A stretch of DNA of 64,000 bases from Sclerotinia nivalis (lineage: Eukaryota; Ascomycota; Leotiomycetes; Helotiales; Sclerotiniaceae). Position numbers and translations under genes: made by a program. Positions within the stretch are counted from its first letter, which is position 1; the number at the start of each line of letters is the position of its first letter. Shown here one piece after another: positions 34,531 to 45,767 of this stretch. The notes under the pieces were generated by a model that was not told where the DNA came from, did no database searches, and worked only from the letters and a program-made list of their open reading frames with translations. The stretch spans positions 1,734,001 to 1,798,000 of the forward strand of contig JAPEIS010000005.1 of NCBI GenBank assembly GCA_029531795.1. The letters are read 5' to 3'.

Positions 34531-35425
34531 ATGTTAATCAACGGACATACAGGTATTTATTTTATCTTTCATCCTGTATTCTCTTGTCACGTCAGAAACT
34601 AATACAGCCAGCTGTTTGTACGAACAAAGTACTTTTGGTACCATATGAAGAATCGCACGTGATTACGTATCATAACTGGATGAAAGATGAGGTAGGCACA
34701 GCTATCCCAATTAACGTTATACAGATCGAAAAATTACTCTACGGAAGGATTATATCCGAAGGCTCTGCATCATATGGGGAAGCAGCTTGAGGAACGAAAA
34801 TGAAAATGGAGACTAACAAGACCACCAGGAAATCCAACAAGCAACCGCATCCGAGCCCCTAAGTCTCGAGGAAGAATATGCAATGCAAAGAAGTTGGAGA
34901 ACAGATCATGATAAATTAACATTTATCATCTGTCTACCCGACAAGGTTAATGCATCAGAAGAAATTAGAAAAGGCGTGTCAGATGCACCTAGAAAAATGA
35001 TAGGAGATATCAATTTATTCCTCACAGAAGCAGATGAAGATGAAGAGGGATGCATAGGAGAGATAGAAATCATGATAGCAGAATCGTCGGCTAGAGGAAA
35101 TGGATTGGGTAGATCGGCAGTACTTACTTTTATGGAATATTTGAGGAGGCATTTGGAGAGGATTATGGAGGAGTATAGAGAGGGGATTCAGGGAAAGAAG
35201 GAGGGGGCGAAAATGAAATTGTTGCAGTTGAGGGTTAAGATTGGGGGGAAGAATGTTGGGAGTATTAGGTTGTTTGAGAGTGTGGGGTTTGTGAAGGTGG
35301 GGGAGGGGGAAAATTATTTTGGGGAAGTGGAGTTGGTTTTTGAGGGGTGGTATGGGGAGGAGAGGGTAAGGGGGTTGATGGGGAAGTTTGGAGTGGAGGG
35401 ATACAGGGAATGTGTTTACAAATGA
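34531..35425 (+). CDS. nat9: NAT9-type GNAT N-acetyltransferase
   Basis: Three exons, 34531-34552, 34612-34691 and 34829-35425, encode 232 residues. The first coding exon is only 22 nt. Splicing gives MLINGHTAVCTNKVLLVPYE, then HNWMKDEEIQQATASEPLSL, EEEYAMQRSWRTDHDKLTFI and IGDINLFLTEADED. These are hallmark segments of NAT9 acetyltransferases. The acetyl-CoA pyrophosphate loop is SARGNGLGRSA (Q/R-x-x-G-x-G). In animals NAT9 affects microtubule stability; the fungal substrate is not known. Both introns have CTAAT or CTAAC branch sites. The C-terminal third has an unusual run of gg-rich codons (about 35150-35390), giving many Gly, Glu and Lys residues and an insertion relative to the animal protein. 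Confidence 0.88.
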
Positions 35426-35806
35426 TGTGTATGGTGATCGAATCTCAGAGCCGTTTTTATCTTTAAAAATCATGAAGGTATTCGTGGAGCGGAGAAGCAA
35501 GTGAAACTAGGTATGCAGGGCACTATTCTGGAATCAGGTGTTGAGAGTGGGACATTTGAGATTGAAGAAGATGCTTCTCTTGCGAATCGAATTTCGTGGG
35601 CAGAGAAAATTCCGGTTATTTTGTCACGGATATATCAGACGAGAACATCATGTCAAGACTACAGATATATGAATCCATGGAATCGAGGTAAAGTGAGCCC
35701 GTTACTCCCGCAAGAATGAACCATTCCTTCTTTCCAATTAAATTAATTCCTTCTGACTTAATCTCAGCCCTCTCTCCTCCTTTTCCACCTATTGTCTACC
35801 ATTAAA
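35426..35806. other. Short intergenic, convergent genes
   Basis: Separates the NAT9 stop from the 3' end of the ABM-like gene. The 72-codon plus-strand frame starting at 35501 has no motif and no ATG context worth noting. Confidence 0.4.
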
Positions 35807-36648
35807 TCACAACCCCTCAATCGCCCTCAAATGCCTAACCTCAAACCCATCCACCCAATCCACAATCCCCCTCCACTCCCTAAAACTCTCCTTCTTACTA
35901 AATCCCATATGTTTCTCCACACTCTTCCACCCACAAAACATGACCCATTCCTCTTTATCCTCGGCCTCCTTCTCTATCCTCCACCCTCCCTCAATCTCAT
36001 ACTCTTTCGTCTCCTCCGCCAATACATGTTTTACCTCGCCAAATTTCTCGCTAAATCCCTCTTTATTGGAGGATGTGATGAAATATCGACTACATGATAT
36101 TATGGGTGTGCTGAAGGGGGATTTTTTCTTCGAGTCTTCTTCTCCGAGTCCTTTGTCTATTCCTAGGCGCAGGGGTCGGAGTGCATCGCATTCTACTGTG
36201 GTATTATAGAATTAGTATTTACTCCTAGACCTCGTTCCATGAAGCACACCAAAACCCCACCCATACCCACACAATCCACCTCTTAATCCAAGACAGCCCC
36301 AACCATCAATGCCAAAAAAGGATAAAAAAACCCCCCGCACTCACAATGCCACATCCTAATACCCCTCCCCTCGACCGTCTCCCCAACTCCCACCCCCACC
36401 ACCACCTCCCCCTTCAACAAATCAAAAAGCCCCAAATTTTCCACACTCGGTATGAACCTCTCATGATGTTCCGGACTTTCCCACGTCCCGACGATATATA
36501 TGTACGAAGAATTTTCAACCTGTTGATAGAAATGACAAGGGTATCCTGCAGCTGTTTCTAGCACGTGTTTGGCGGTTCGAAGTTTTGGGATGAGACGGGG
36601 AGAAAGTGGGGAGGTGAGGGGGAGAAGTGCGAGTTCTGTGCAGGGCAT
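35807..36648 (-). CDS. Two-domain ABM-like (dimeric alpha-beta barrel) protein, possible frameshift
   Basis: On the minus strand the start MPCTELALLPL (36648) leads into a first ABM-like domain with CHFYQQVENSSYIYIVGTWE and SPEHHERFIPS. A second domain near the end reads EEWVMFCGWKSVEKHMGFS and ends at 35807. The best donor (gtgagt, exon end 36345) joined to the acceptor at 36196 gives MWHLECDALRPLRLGID, which looks natural but hits a stop about 35 codons later. The second domain is in the next frame; the switch would have to occur at the A6/C6 run near 36115-36127. An alternative weaker donor (gtgcgg, exon end 36341) gives one open frame but an Arg-rich linker. So this is a frameshifted allele, an assembly error, or an unusual splice. 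Function unknown; such domains occur in small monooxygenase-like and stress proteins. Confidence 0.6.
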
Positions 36649-37617
36649 CTTGGATGGGGTTGTTTGGAAGGGTGGGAGGTGTGGTAGTGACGGTATGGAT
36701 GGATGGATGAGTGAGAGGAATGCCAAGAAACGGCTTTAATCGTCATGAAATGGGGATAGTGGAGTCTTTAGATTATCTGTACGATTAGCGAGAGCTTGTG
36801 TACCTATGAAGTGTATGTATATCGACGAAGAATTTTTGACAGCGGGACGGAGCGTAGAAACGTAGATTGAAAAGTATAAAAAGAATATAATCCCAAAACT
36901 TTATTTCTTCAATTCATCCAAACGAAACTCGAAAGAACATTCGTTTAAAACAAATCCAGCATTCATTAAAAGGGACTTTCCTCGCCTCATAAACAAATTT
37001 TTTTTTTTTGAAGATGCCCATGTTAAACAGCCCACTAACCAAAGACATCGAGAATAACAGAGGAGAACCACAGCCTCTGATTCGCAACATTTCACCTTGC
37101 TTCGCCGACAATTCTGTACGATGATGTATCCGGAAGCTAAAGACCGTCCGAACCAGGATCAATTTGCTGCAAACCCTAGTCATCTTACGTAGCCCACTCT
37201 CATCCAGACCCGGGTTAGTTACCATCTTTGAATCCCTTCAAACGGTTGGTGATCCAGATGGAATCTTTCGAAAATTAGTTATTGCGACATCAAGCGGAAA
37301 AAAGACTCAAGTCGGGATTAGTTTTTGCACCCTCTATCCACTCACGAAGGTTACGAGGAAAATATAATGATTTTGTACTTGAACAGTCTTTGCTTTGAAA
37401 CTAGGAAATTTTTGTATGATTTCGTTTATACGCTATGCTATCGTACTCCATCCGAAAACATTCGTGCAAACGTATCCACCCCATAACTTTCATATGCTCA
37501 ACTTCTATTATCTTTCTCCTAAACGCCAAATGCCCATGAAATGCATATATACCATATCTCATCTTTCATCCATCATACATACAACCCCAACTGATCCATC
37601 AATAAAGCCATTATTCC
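36649..37617. other. Intergenic, about 1 kb
   Basis: Promoter side of the ABM-like gene and 3' side of the transporter gene. No gene or repeat recognised. Confidence 0.4.
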
Positions 37618-40600
37618 TTAATCCTGTTTCGCCGTCGCCGTCGGAACCGCTGCTCTAGCAAAATCCTCTCTTCGGATACCACTTCTATCACACATGGCCC
37701 TGAAAATCCCTCCCTGCTCCCATAACCTGATCGGCTCATCTAATTCTGCAATTGTACCCTTGTCCATGACGCAAATGCGATCATATCCGATAATAGTCTT
37801 GAGTCTATGAGCAATACACAAAAGCGTCTTGCCTCTGAACCCTTCTTGAATAGTTTTTTGAATCTTCTCATCAGTTTCCATATCAACGGAACTGGTAGCT
37901 TCATCACAAACAATAATTTGTGAGCCACGGACAAGAGCGCGGGCAAGAGCCATTAATTGTCTTTGGCCTAGCGAGTAATTTAACCCTTCATCTTCGACTA
38001 TAGAATCGAGATGTATACGTCCTGTGACTTCATCGTTGAGATTCGAGTCCGATGCTACAAGGTCGGATTGTCGTAATGCGGACCATAGTTCCAAATCAGT
38101 GTGTTCATTGAACGGATCTAGGTTGCTTCTGATGGTTCCTTTGAACAGGGTGGGATCTTGCGGGATGATAGCAAGACGAGATCGAAGGTCATGAAGTCCA
38201 ATCTTGCTGATGTCCACACCATCCACAATGATCGAACCACCAGAGATTTCAACAAGGCGGAAGAGGGTGGACATAATACTTGATTTCCCAGCACCTGTAC
38301 GACCAACCACTCCAATACGCTCGCCACCTTTGACGTGCATCGATAGGCCGGACAAAACCAGTGGAAGGTTTTCCCTGTATCTCATTTCAACATTGTTGAA
38401 AACAATCTCGCCACTTTCGGGCCATGACGGGCGAACTTCTATTGTATGAAGTGGCGCCTCCTCTTCTAACGACGTACCGTAATAATGGAGACGTTCCGTG
38501 GCATTCATTCCATTCTCCACTTCCGCTAATTGGCGAACGGTAAACTGAATCATTTGAACAATAGACAGAATGTAAGACAATACTAATCCTGCAATGGATG
38601 GCCCCACGGAGAATCTAGAAGTGATAACTAGAATTCCAGTCACGAATACGAGTATATTACCGATAACATCAAGTCGAGTTGATAGCCAGCGCTGGTTAGA
38701 GAATGTGAGAAAATAAGCAGAATTCATCTCATCAATAGCCTTCCTCAAATCAGTAATGAATCGCTGTTGTAGTCCATATGCTTTAATAGTAGCTGTTCCA
38801 GAAAGCCCTTCACTGAATTTAGCAAAGAGATTTGATCGGAAGACTGATTCGAAACGCTTCATTTCTCGTGCCGATGCTCGATAATATCCGGACGCAAAAA
38901 TGAATAGCACTAATAATGGTGCAAGCGCAATAGCAAAATAATGGAAGTAGGCAATGATTAAAGCAAAGACCGAGATAATCATGGCCATAGTTAAAAAGTA
39001 CATTCGTATGGCATCAGTAAGATTATTATCCATGACATCAACATCTCTTGAAAACCGGTTGGTGATACGGCCCAAAGGAGTTGTGTCAAAGAAAGACATA
39101 GGTGCTCGGAGTGCTTTTGTAATGGCTTTGCTGAGCATTACCTTACTTGCAATTGTTCCTAGGATTGTAAGAGACCTGATGTGTGGTTAGCAAAATTGAC
39201 CTTGATTTAGCGGTAGAAACAGAGTGTTCAATGAATTGGATTAGCAGACTAGATCTGAGTTTTCAATTCTTGGAAAGGTTTAAATATTTGAGTATGGTCC
39301 AAACATTCAAATTAGTTGAAATATTGAATCCAATCAGAATAATCAAATGATTTGAATGTTTGAACTGGATTCAGGGACCCAATTGTTTAAATTTCTCGAA
39401 CGATTTGAATGCCTCAAACAATTTGGATACCTCAAACAACTTGAATGTTCCAACTGGATTCAAGAATCCAGAAGCAACTCATTGTCTGGCTGCAGTCCGG
39501 ACTATTGGATACTCTGGGTAGAAAAGTAAATCACTTACAAAGCAAAGAGGAACAATAGCAAAGCTTGACCAGCACCAAGCGCAGCATATACTCCAATATA
39601 CACCGCAGTGGAGTATCCGAATTTATTGCTTGTCCACCACGATAGCCACAAACTAGTGGCAATATTGGCACCTTGCGAAAGTAGGAGTAGCAATAAGATG
39701 ATCGGTGCGTTCAAAAGGCTACCAGAAGCCCGGATGTAATCGGCGTAGACTGCCCATGAAACACTCTTAGCGGATTTCTCTTCGGCTTGCATCAAACCTG
39801 GGGCTTTATGCTTCTTCTTCTTTTCAGTCTTTTTTTCCTCTTCAACATCTTCTTCTTCAGCTTCTGGCTCGTGTTGTTCTTCAACTGCTGTTGTCTCCAT
39901 GAGCTGTTGGAAACTGGCATAATTGTTCATGAGATTGCTAAATGTGTCGATCGCTTGGATCTTGCCTTCTTCCATCCATATAATCCTATCACAACGGTTC
40001 AGTACCCATAGCTGATGAGTGGCCAAAATTCTAGCTTTATCCTTCAACAGGCCCATGATCGCATTGTCGAAGATATGACGACCAACATGCGCATCGACGG
40101 CGCTCAACGGGTCATCCATTAAAATCAAATCAGCATCAAAGTAGATAGCTCGTGCAATATTCATTCGTTGTTTCTGACCTCCGGACACAGTGATACCCCT
40201 TTCACCAATTTCGGTTTGATCACCACTTGGTAGCATGTCCAGATCAGGTCTCAATGCACAGGCATCAATTACTTTGTTATACCATGATTTGTTCATGTCC
40301 TTCCCAAACAAGATATTGTCTCTGACAGTTGCATTCTGAATCCAAGCGTATTGTGGGCAAAAGGCTCGATCGGCACCCATGATCATCTGTCCCTTTGTTT
40401 TTCGCATATCACCTGCGAGAGCAGCAAGCAATGAGCTTTTTCCACTTCCAACTCCACCTATCACAGCTACCAATTCGTTCCTGCCAATAGTGAAATTCAT
40501 ATTTTGTAAATTAAAAGGTTCTCGCTCTTCAGTAATGGTGCTCGCATCGTCGAGAGGAGTATCTTCGTTGTTTTTGGAAGAATTCGATTGAGGTGTGATG

Positions 40601-42554
40601 GCCGCTTTCTCGTCTTTAGCCTCTTGTTTCTTGGCATCCTTTTCAACTTTGATCTCGGCCTTTGTTTGCTTCTTTCCAGGTGGTCCGCTTTTTTCCGAAT
40701 CTTGGGTAGCTGTTCGTTCCCAAGTAAAGTCAGCGCCTTGTAAAACTATTGCTCCTTCTAGTTCATGATCTGGCTTCGCATCATCTTCTTGCTCTTCACT
40801 GAGTAAATACTCTTGAATTCGATGAATTGACGACCAAGCATCAATAACCTGCCCAATGACCATGGGCAGTAGGTTTAGCGGCAGTCGTAATGAGTTGAAC
40901 AGAGCAAGAGATGAGAATACCCGTGCTGGGCTTAGCCCGTGATCTGTCAAGCTATAAGTAATGAAAGCTATCATTGAAGCAAAGATAGGCATAGTCATGG
41001 AGACAGCGTTTATGGCGTTTCGTATCGCCAATAAGATCTGAATAGAACGAATCTCCTTATTCCTGATGGCAGCAAGCCTGTCTAAAAATGCCGTCTCCCA
41101 ACCGAAAAACTTCACAAATCGCACTGACTGAAGAATCTCTTGTGTGAGACTGACTCTTTGGTCAGTGATCTTGTTAATGGCCTTCCGTCTGGCGAAAAGT
41201 CTCTTGACAGCCTTGGTCAATAAGGGAAGACCGACGACCAGCAGTCCAAAACCTGCAAGAGCGCTATAGGTCAAATTTATGAGAAGGAGTATGAGAGTGA
41301 GAATGCAAGAAATGGGTGCTGTCCAGATCAAATGGAACATGCCGCTTGCCTGATCAACCCTGTAGGTGTCAGTGGCCATGAGATTCAAAATTCTTCCCGT
41401 TGCCCATCCTGTACCATCACCTGCTATTCCCCGTCCAGCATCTGGTGCTCCTTTGGAACCGAAGTTCTTCTTGCCTTTCTTGCCCTTAGCTTGTTCGACT
41501 AGATCTTGAGCTTTCTGAGCATCCTTTTCGTCTTCTTGGCTCTTGATCGAACGACCTCCAGCCTTGGCTCGCCCAGAGATTTTCATAGCCTTTTCGAAAA
41601 TGGCCGAAATAAGCACGGCTCTCGATTGCCCTCCAACCATCATCCCACGATATATAAAATGATTGGTACCCAGAGATTGCAACATCTGCATTATAGTGAT
41701 ACCAAACACGAGTCCTAATCCTTTTCCAATGTTAGGCGCAGGAAGTCCTTCTTGTGCTGCTATATATGCGTCCGAGGCGAATGTAATCAGATATCGTAGC
41801 GTAAAAGGTGAAATAACTTGGAGGATATTGGACATAGCTTGACAAGCTCCTCCTACCCAAAACTCGAATTTGAATGTTTCGTGCAAGGCCCATATCAATG
41901 GATTTTTGTCACCATTCGCCACTCTTCGTTTGAAAGATGATTGTAATTTGTCCGTTAACAGGTCCACACTTCGATTCGGGTTCACCGTCCATATATCATT
42001 ATGTTCGAGCGGTCGTTGATAGCCAGCCTAGAATCATTAGCAGAGGCGCATGAAGCTAGCTTGAATCGAAGACTCACATTCATTATAGGTGCCATCCATT
42101 GGAAGTATATTAAAGACAATAAAGAAGCTGTGTATTCTTTGGATGGTGTTCGGGTTTCTGGAACGGGAGGAACAGAGCCCCATCTCAATGGATTGATCTT
42201 TTTGTACCATGCTTTCTTGGCAACAGGATGATCTACATTCGAATCTGTTCTCGTTACAGCACTATTAGATGTGGCATAACTTTGAACCTGCTTTATCTCT
42301 GGTCGTTTCTCATGGTCGAAATCCCCCTCTGATGAATGGCTATCCACACCACCTGGGCTCGAAATTTCCATATATTCCTTCTCGCGGTTTCCGGCATCGA
42401 GAGAATTTTGATGAGTAGATAGTTCACCATGTTTTTCCAAATATTCCCTATCAGACCCATCTTCATCTCGTGGTTCTTCATGAGTTGTATCTTCCAATGC
42501 GGCTACAGGATCCGAAGAGGCGAATTCTTTCTCGTGATCAGGCGGATCTGCCAT
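37618..42554 (-). CDS. ABCC-subfamily (Yor1/MRP-type) ABC transporter
   Basis: Three exons on the minus strand, 42554-42078, 42027-39539 and 39175-37618, encode 1507 residues. The layout is TMD1-NBD1-TMD2-NBD2. Walker A of NBD1 is GGVGSGKSS near residue 680 and its signature is VSGGQKQRM near 774, with LMDDPLSAVD (Asp in place of the catalytic Glu, normal for ABCC). NBD2 has GRTGAGKSS near 1280, signature YSLGQRQLM near 1388 and IIVCDEATSSVD. A Lys/Glu-rich stretch precedes NBD1 and an acidic linker follows it. The family exports organic anions and drugs at the plasma membrane or vacuole. Intron 2 is 363 nt because it contains a 297-bp hAT-like element; without it and one target copy the intron would be 58 nt. 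Closest match by eye is Yor1. Confidence 0.93.
39220..39516 (+). mobile_element. hAT-like MITE copy, 297 bp, inside ABC transporter intron 2
   Basis: Ends cagagtgttcaat and attggatactctg form terminal inverted repeats. Perfect 8-bp target-site duplication ggtagaaa at 39212-39219 and 39517-39524. The interior is rich in caaa/tttgaatg blocks with no coding capacity. The right end (gcagtccggactattggat) is shared with the copies at 45327-45554 and, inverted, 33879-34055. An 8-bp duplication is diagnostic of the hAT superfamily. It lies wholly inside an intron between the donor at 39538 and the acceptor at 39176. Confidence 0.88.
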
Positions 42555-44034
42555 ACTGAAACTTCTTGATCAAAGATCAGTAGCTTCAGGGAGGTATACT
42601 GGATGGGAAATTACAAATCGTAAAAGCTTCACAAAACATTCTAGACGGGAAAGAAGTGCGTCTTATCTATAATCCGGCCATCGCCTCCAAACGCGGTCAG
42701 AGGATAATGCATCTTTCCCTGTTGGACCTTAGACAAGGGTATGATAGCCTGATAGGAGATCAGTGTGGAAATTAACATGGGCGAAAGAAATAGCACGAAG
42801 TATGTTTTTTCAGAAGTGTTAGCGTCAGAGACCCATACGAGGATTACCAATACTGCAGGTGTGTGCAGAAGTTGGAAGGAACAAAGGTGGAAGGTATGGA
42901 AGCAAGCCAATCGGTATATTTGAAGACCGAGCGAGAATGTATACTGATTGGAGAATTTTTCGGATCTTGATATGAATTTATATTAGTCATCCAGAAATCA
43001 ATCCAATTCCATACAAGTAATATTTTGTTGGGGAGGATTCGGTCCCGAAGCTCGACAACCGTTGACTGACGAAAACTTATCATCCTCTTCCGTACGCCAA
43101 GTAACGGTTGCTCATTGTATGTAACTGTCTGTGCTACACTGAAAAGTATAAAGTATGGCGTGGGTGGAAACTTCACACAAAACAAGCATTCTAGATCTAT
43201 CAAAGATCCTCTGCCGCCTTGTTAAACTCAGAAGGGTTGATCCGAATGTTGTTCAACTGTTACATCTAATCGAGCCCCTTTCGTGGAACTTTTATCGGAT
43301 CTCTCTTCAAATCGAATCTTCTTGATAATCAGCAAATGCGGTGTGAGCCAGCCTACCAATTTAATTTTTCACGTACGTGTGTACAGTGCAGTGTAGGTAA
43401 TGAGTAAGCATTTCACTACCATGTCCTTGACGAAAACTCTATTATTCTCTCTTGACGATCAAAAAGATAATGTAGGGTTAGTCTCGGATATCTAGACCCA
43501 CTCTCCATATCAGACCAATTAAAAGAAAGACTCGCGTTCGTACTCGCAATCTGGCAAGGAACTCACGAACGGTCTGATTACGGGACCAACCTTCCCCCAG
43601 ATTATAAATCTCGGGCATCGGGGCATAAATTTTACCATTTCTCTCCAGCAACCCACCCAGGCGCCAAGAATGTTCAATACAATCAAATACAATCCATCGA
43701 TTTGGCTCATTACCTTGTATGGCCTGTTGCCTTCCTCTGACGATACTAGCATAATACAATTGTCGTCTTGTCCGACAAGAAACAAGAAAGAGGTCAAACA
43801 CCAACTTACCACGTGACCCGGAGACGGAGACGGGATTTTTTCTCTTGATGACCATCATCGAGTCCGGTGGATTTAAGATATCTCCTTGATAAGACTCTGT
43901 TCTTCCACGATATCGTTGAAAATGATCACTGCAGGGTGGTATATCGTTTATCGTAGAAATGGGCTTCAAGTTGATATTGAAAGTTCACTTAAAACACTTC
44001 CCCTCAAAATAATTCCACACCAACAACTTTCCAA
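42555..44034. other. Intergenic, 1.5 kb, with one weak minus-strand frame
   Basis: A minus-strand frame at 43858-43478 starts with two adjacent ATGs and contains a plausible small intron (gtaagt ... acaag at about 43812-43770). It reads into RQLYYASIVRGRQQAIQ and NRWIVFDCIEHSWRLGGLLE. No family is recognised, and a second frame in the same place is equally open. I regard it as a candidate only. The rest is AT-rich spacer. Confidence 0.3.
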
Positions 44035-45767
44035 TTAGTCATCATTCAACCCCAAAGCCTCTCTTCTCGACTTTGCTCCCTCCTCATAGTAAGGTTTTTC
44101 CGCCAAACTCGTGACTCTCGTCCCATGTCTCTCTTCTGTTCCCTCGTAATCCCAACTGGCGTTATGAATTGTACTTCTATTATCCTATTCAGTTGTCATT
44201 AGCATCTCTTCGCTTATTACCCCTTCATTTCCAATCTCGATCTCAATCCGAAGAACATGAAAAATCCGGAGGAAAAACTCACCCAAATAGCACTCGACCC
44301 AGCGGTCCATCTAAATCTAACCTGGATATCCACATTCTTCTCGGAAACATCATACAAATATCCCAAAATTAAATCACTCTCCGCCTTATCCAATCCAACA
44401 ATCGACTTTGTCATCGACCTATTCACCCACAAAGTTTTCCATCCTGTAACAGGATGAACACGCACAATAGGATGTACTCGTTCTATGTGTTTAGGTCCAG
44501 CAGTTGGATCATCCCGATCGAGGTATGTATGCGCCGAAACATAGATAGCCTGTTTCCCATCGATGAATTTGCGAAATTCTGGAGATAGTTTACTGTAAGC
44601 TGCATATCCTGATGCCCACAGTGTGTCGCCTCCGACTTCTGGAACAGTGTCATTGTGTAAATGGGTTAACCCTGCAGGGTGGAGTTCGTGCACCAAATCT
44701 CTTTAAGCTTTTATGTTAGTAATATATCCCTGGGACGAACTCGAGTGAGTGAAGAAAAGAACAGAAAAAACTTACGAGTGCCATCGACTCGCGCCACCTG
44801 GATTTCTAAAATCCGTCTTTCTCGATGTCTCACTAGCTTGCAACGCAGGCCACATGACCGTTACGCCGGGTAGTCCTGGTACATGCGGCACTTGTGGCTA
44901 TACATCACATCATTAGCACATATTCATCCCCAAAAGACAAAACACGGAACAAACATACATGAACCTCGACCTCTCCCCACCAAGCCCCCAAGTCCCTTTG
45001 CACCTTTGGACTCAATCCCTCCTGTCCCCTCAAAAATACCACGCTTCTCTCTGCCACCAACAATGCCAATTCATCTTTCTGCTCATCCGTCAATTCATCA
45101 AGACGAATACCACTTATTTCCGTTCCGATATTCTTGGTTAGATCAACTATCTTGCCATCATTCTTGCGAATGGCATCAAAGAGGTTTTTCTTTGTTTTAT
45201 CTGCACGAGATCCTGCATCGTGGTGTTCTCGTGGGGTATTGCGGATGGCGAAGACGTCTTGGACTTTTAGAGTGAATAGGGTTAGTTGATTAGGTTTATT
45301 ATTGTATGGCATGTGAATCAGAATCTCAGGGTGTCCAATAGTTCGGACTGGCGGCAGACTAGATTTAAGCTTCCAACAATTGAAATTCTTCGAATGTTTC
45401 AATATAATAATATTTTTAATCATATTTAATATTCAAAAAGGTAAAAATATTTATATATAATTCAATCTTTCAATAGATTTGAATATCCCAAATAAATTCA
45501 GGAATCCGGAAGCTTCTCATTGTTGGACTGCAGTTCGGACTATTGGATACCCTGCGCTTGATGAATGAAGGTGAAGGTGGGAAATAACATACGATATAAA
45601 GGACGGCCTGGACGCGTAGGATAACCATTCGAGAGGTCAATTCCGGCTTTTTCCAATCGAGCTCGTGTGTTTGCGGGAAGTGGAAGTGTGGCTTTGGAAG
45701 GGGAAGCGAGGTCTTTGATCTTGGTTGAAGGATGGATAGCGAGATCTTGGGTTGCTGATGGAGCCAT
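44035..45767 (-). CDS. TauD-type Fe(II)/2-oxoglutarate dioxygenase
   Basis: Five exons on the minus strand: 45767-45593, 45263-44959, 44897-44776, 44700-44283 and 44184-44035, giving 389 residues. All phases close. The core IGTEISGIRLDELTDEQKDE and ERSVVFLRGQEGLSPKVQRD is followed by VPHVPGLPGVTVMWP and RWHSD, with the iron-binding HxD at H200/D202. Then come HNDTVPEVGGDTLWASGYAA, HPVTGWKTLWVNRSMTKSI with the expected distal His, and the C-terminal SAIWDNRSTIHNASWDYEG. Members decarboxylate 2-oxoglutarate to oxidise sulfonates such as taurine, or related substrates. The protein is cytosolic, with no targeting signal. Intron 1 is 329 nt because a 228-bp hAT-like element lies inside it. Confidence 0.9.
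45327..45554 (+). mobile_element. hAT-like MITE copy, 228 bp, inside TauD-type gene intron 1
   Basis: The left end cagggtgtccaatagttcgg and right end cggactattggataccctg are inverted repeats with few mismatches. The right 60 bp (cattgttggactgcagttcgg...) closely matches the copy at 39220-39516. Flanks (cagaatct, cgcttgat) show no clear duplication, so one edge may have changed since insertion. Noncoding and AT-rich inside. Confidence 0.8.

Noticed and set aside
35015..35500. 161-codon minus-strand frame opposite NAT9
   Set aside because: Pro/Leu/His-rich translation of the gg-rich NAT9 exon; no family motif, whereas the plus strand has full NAT9 conservation.
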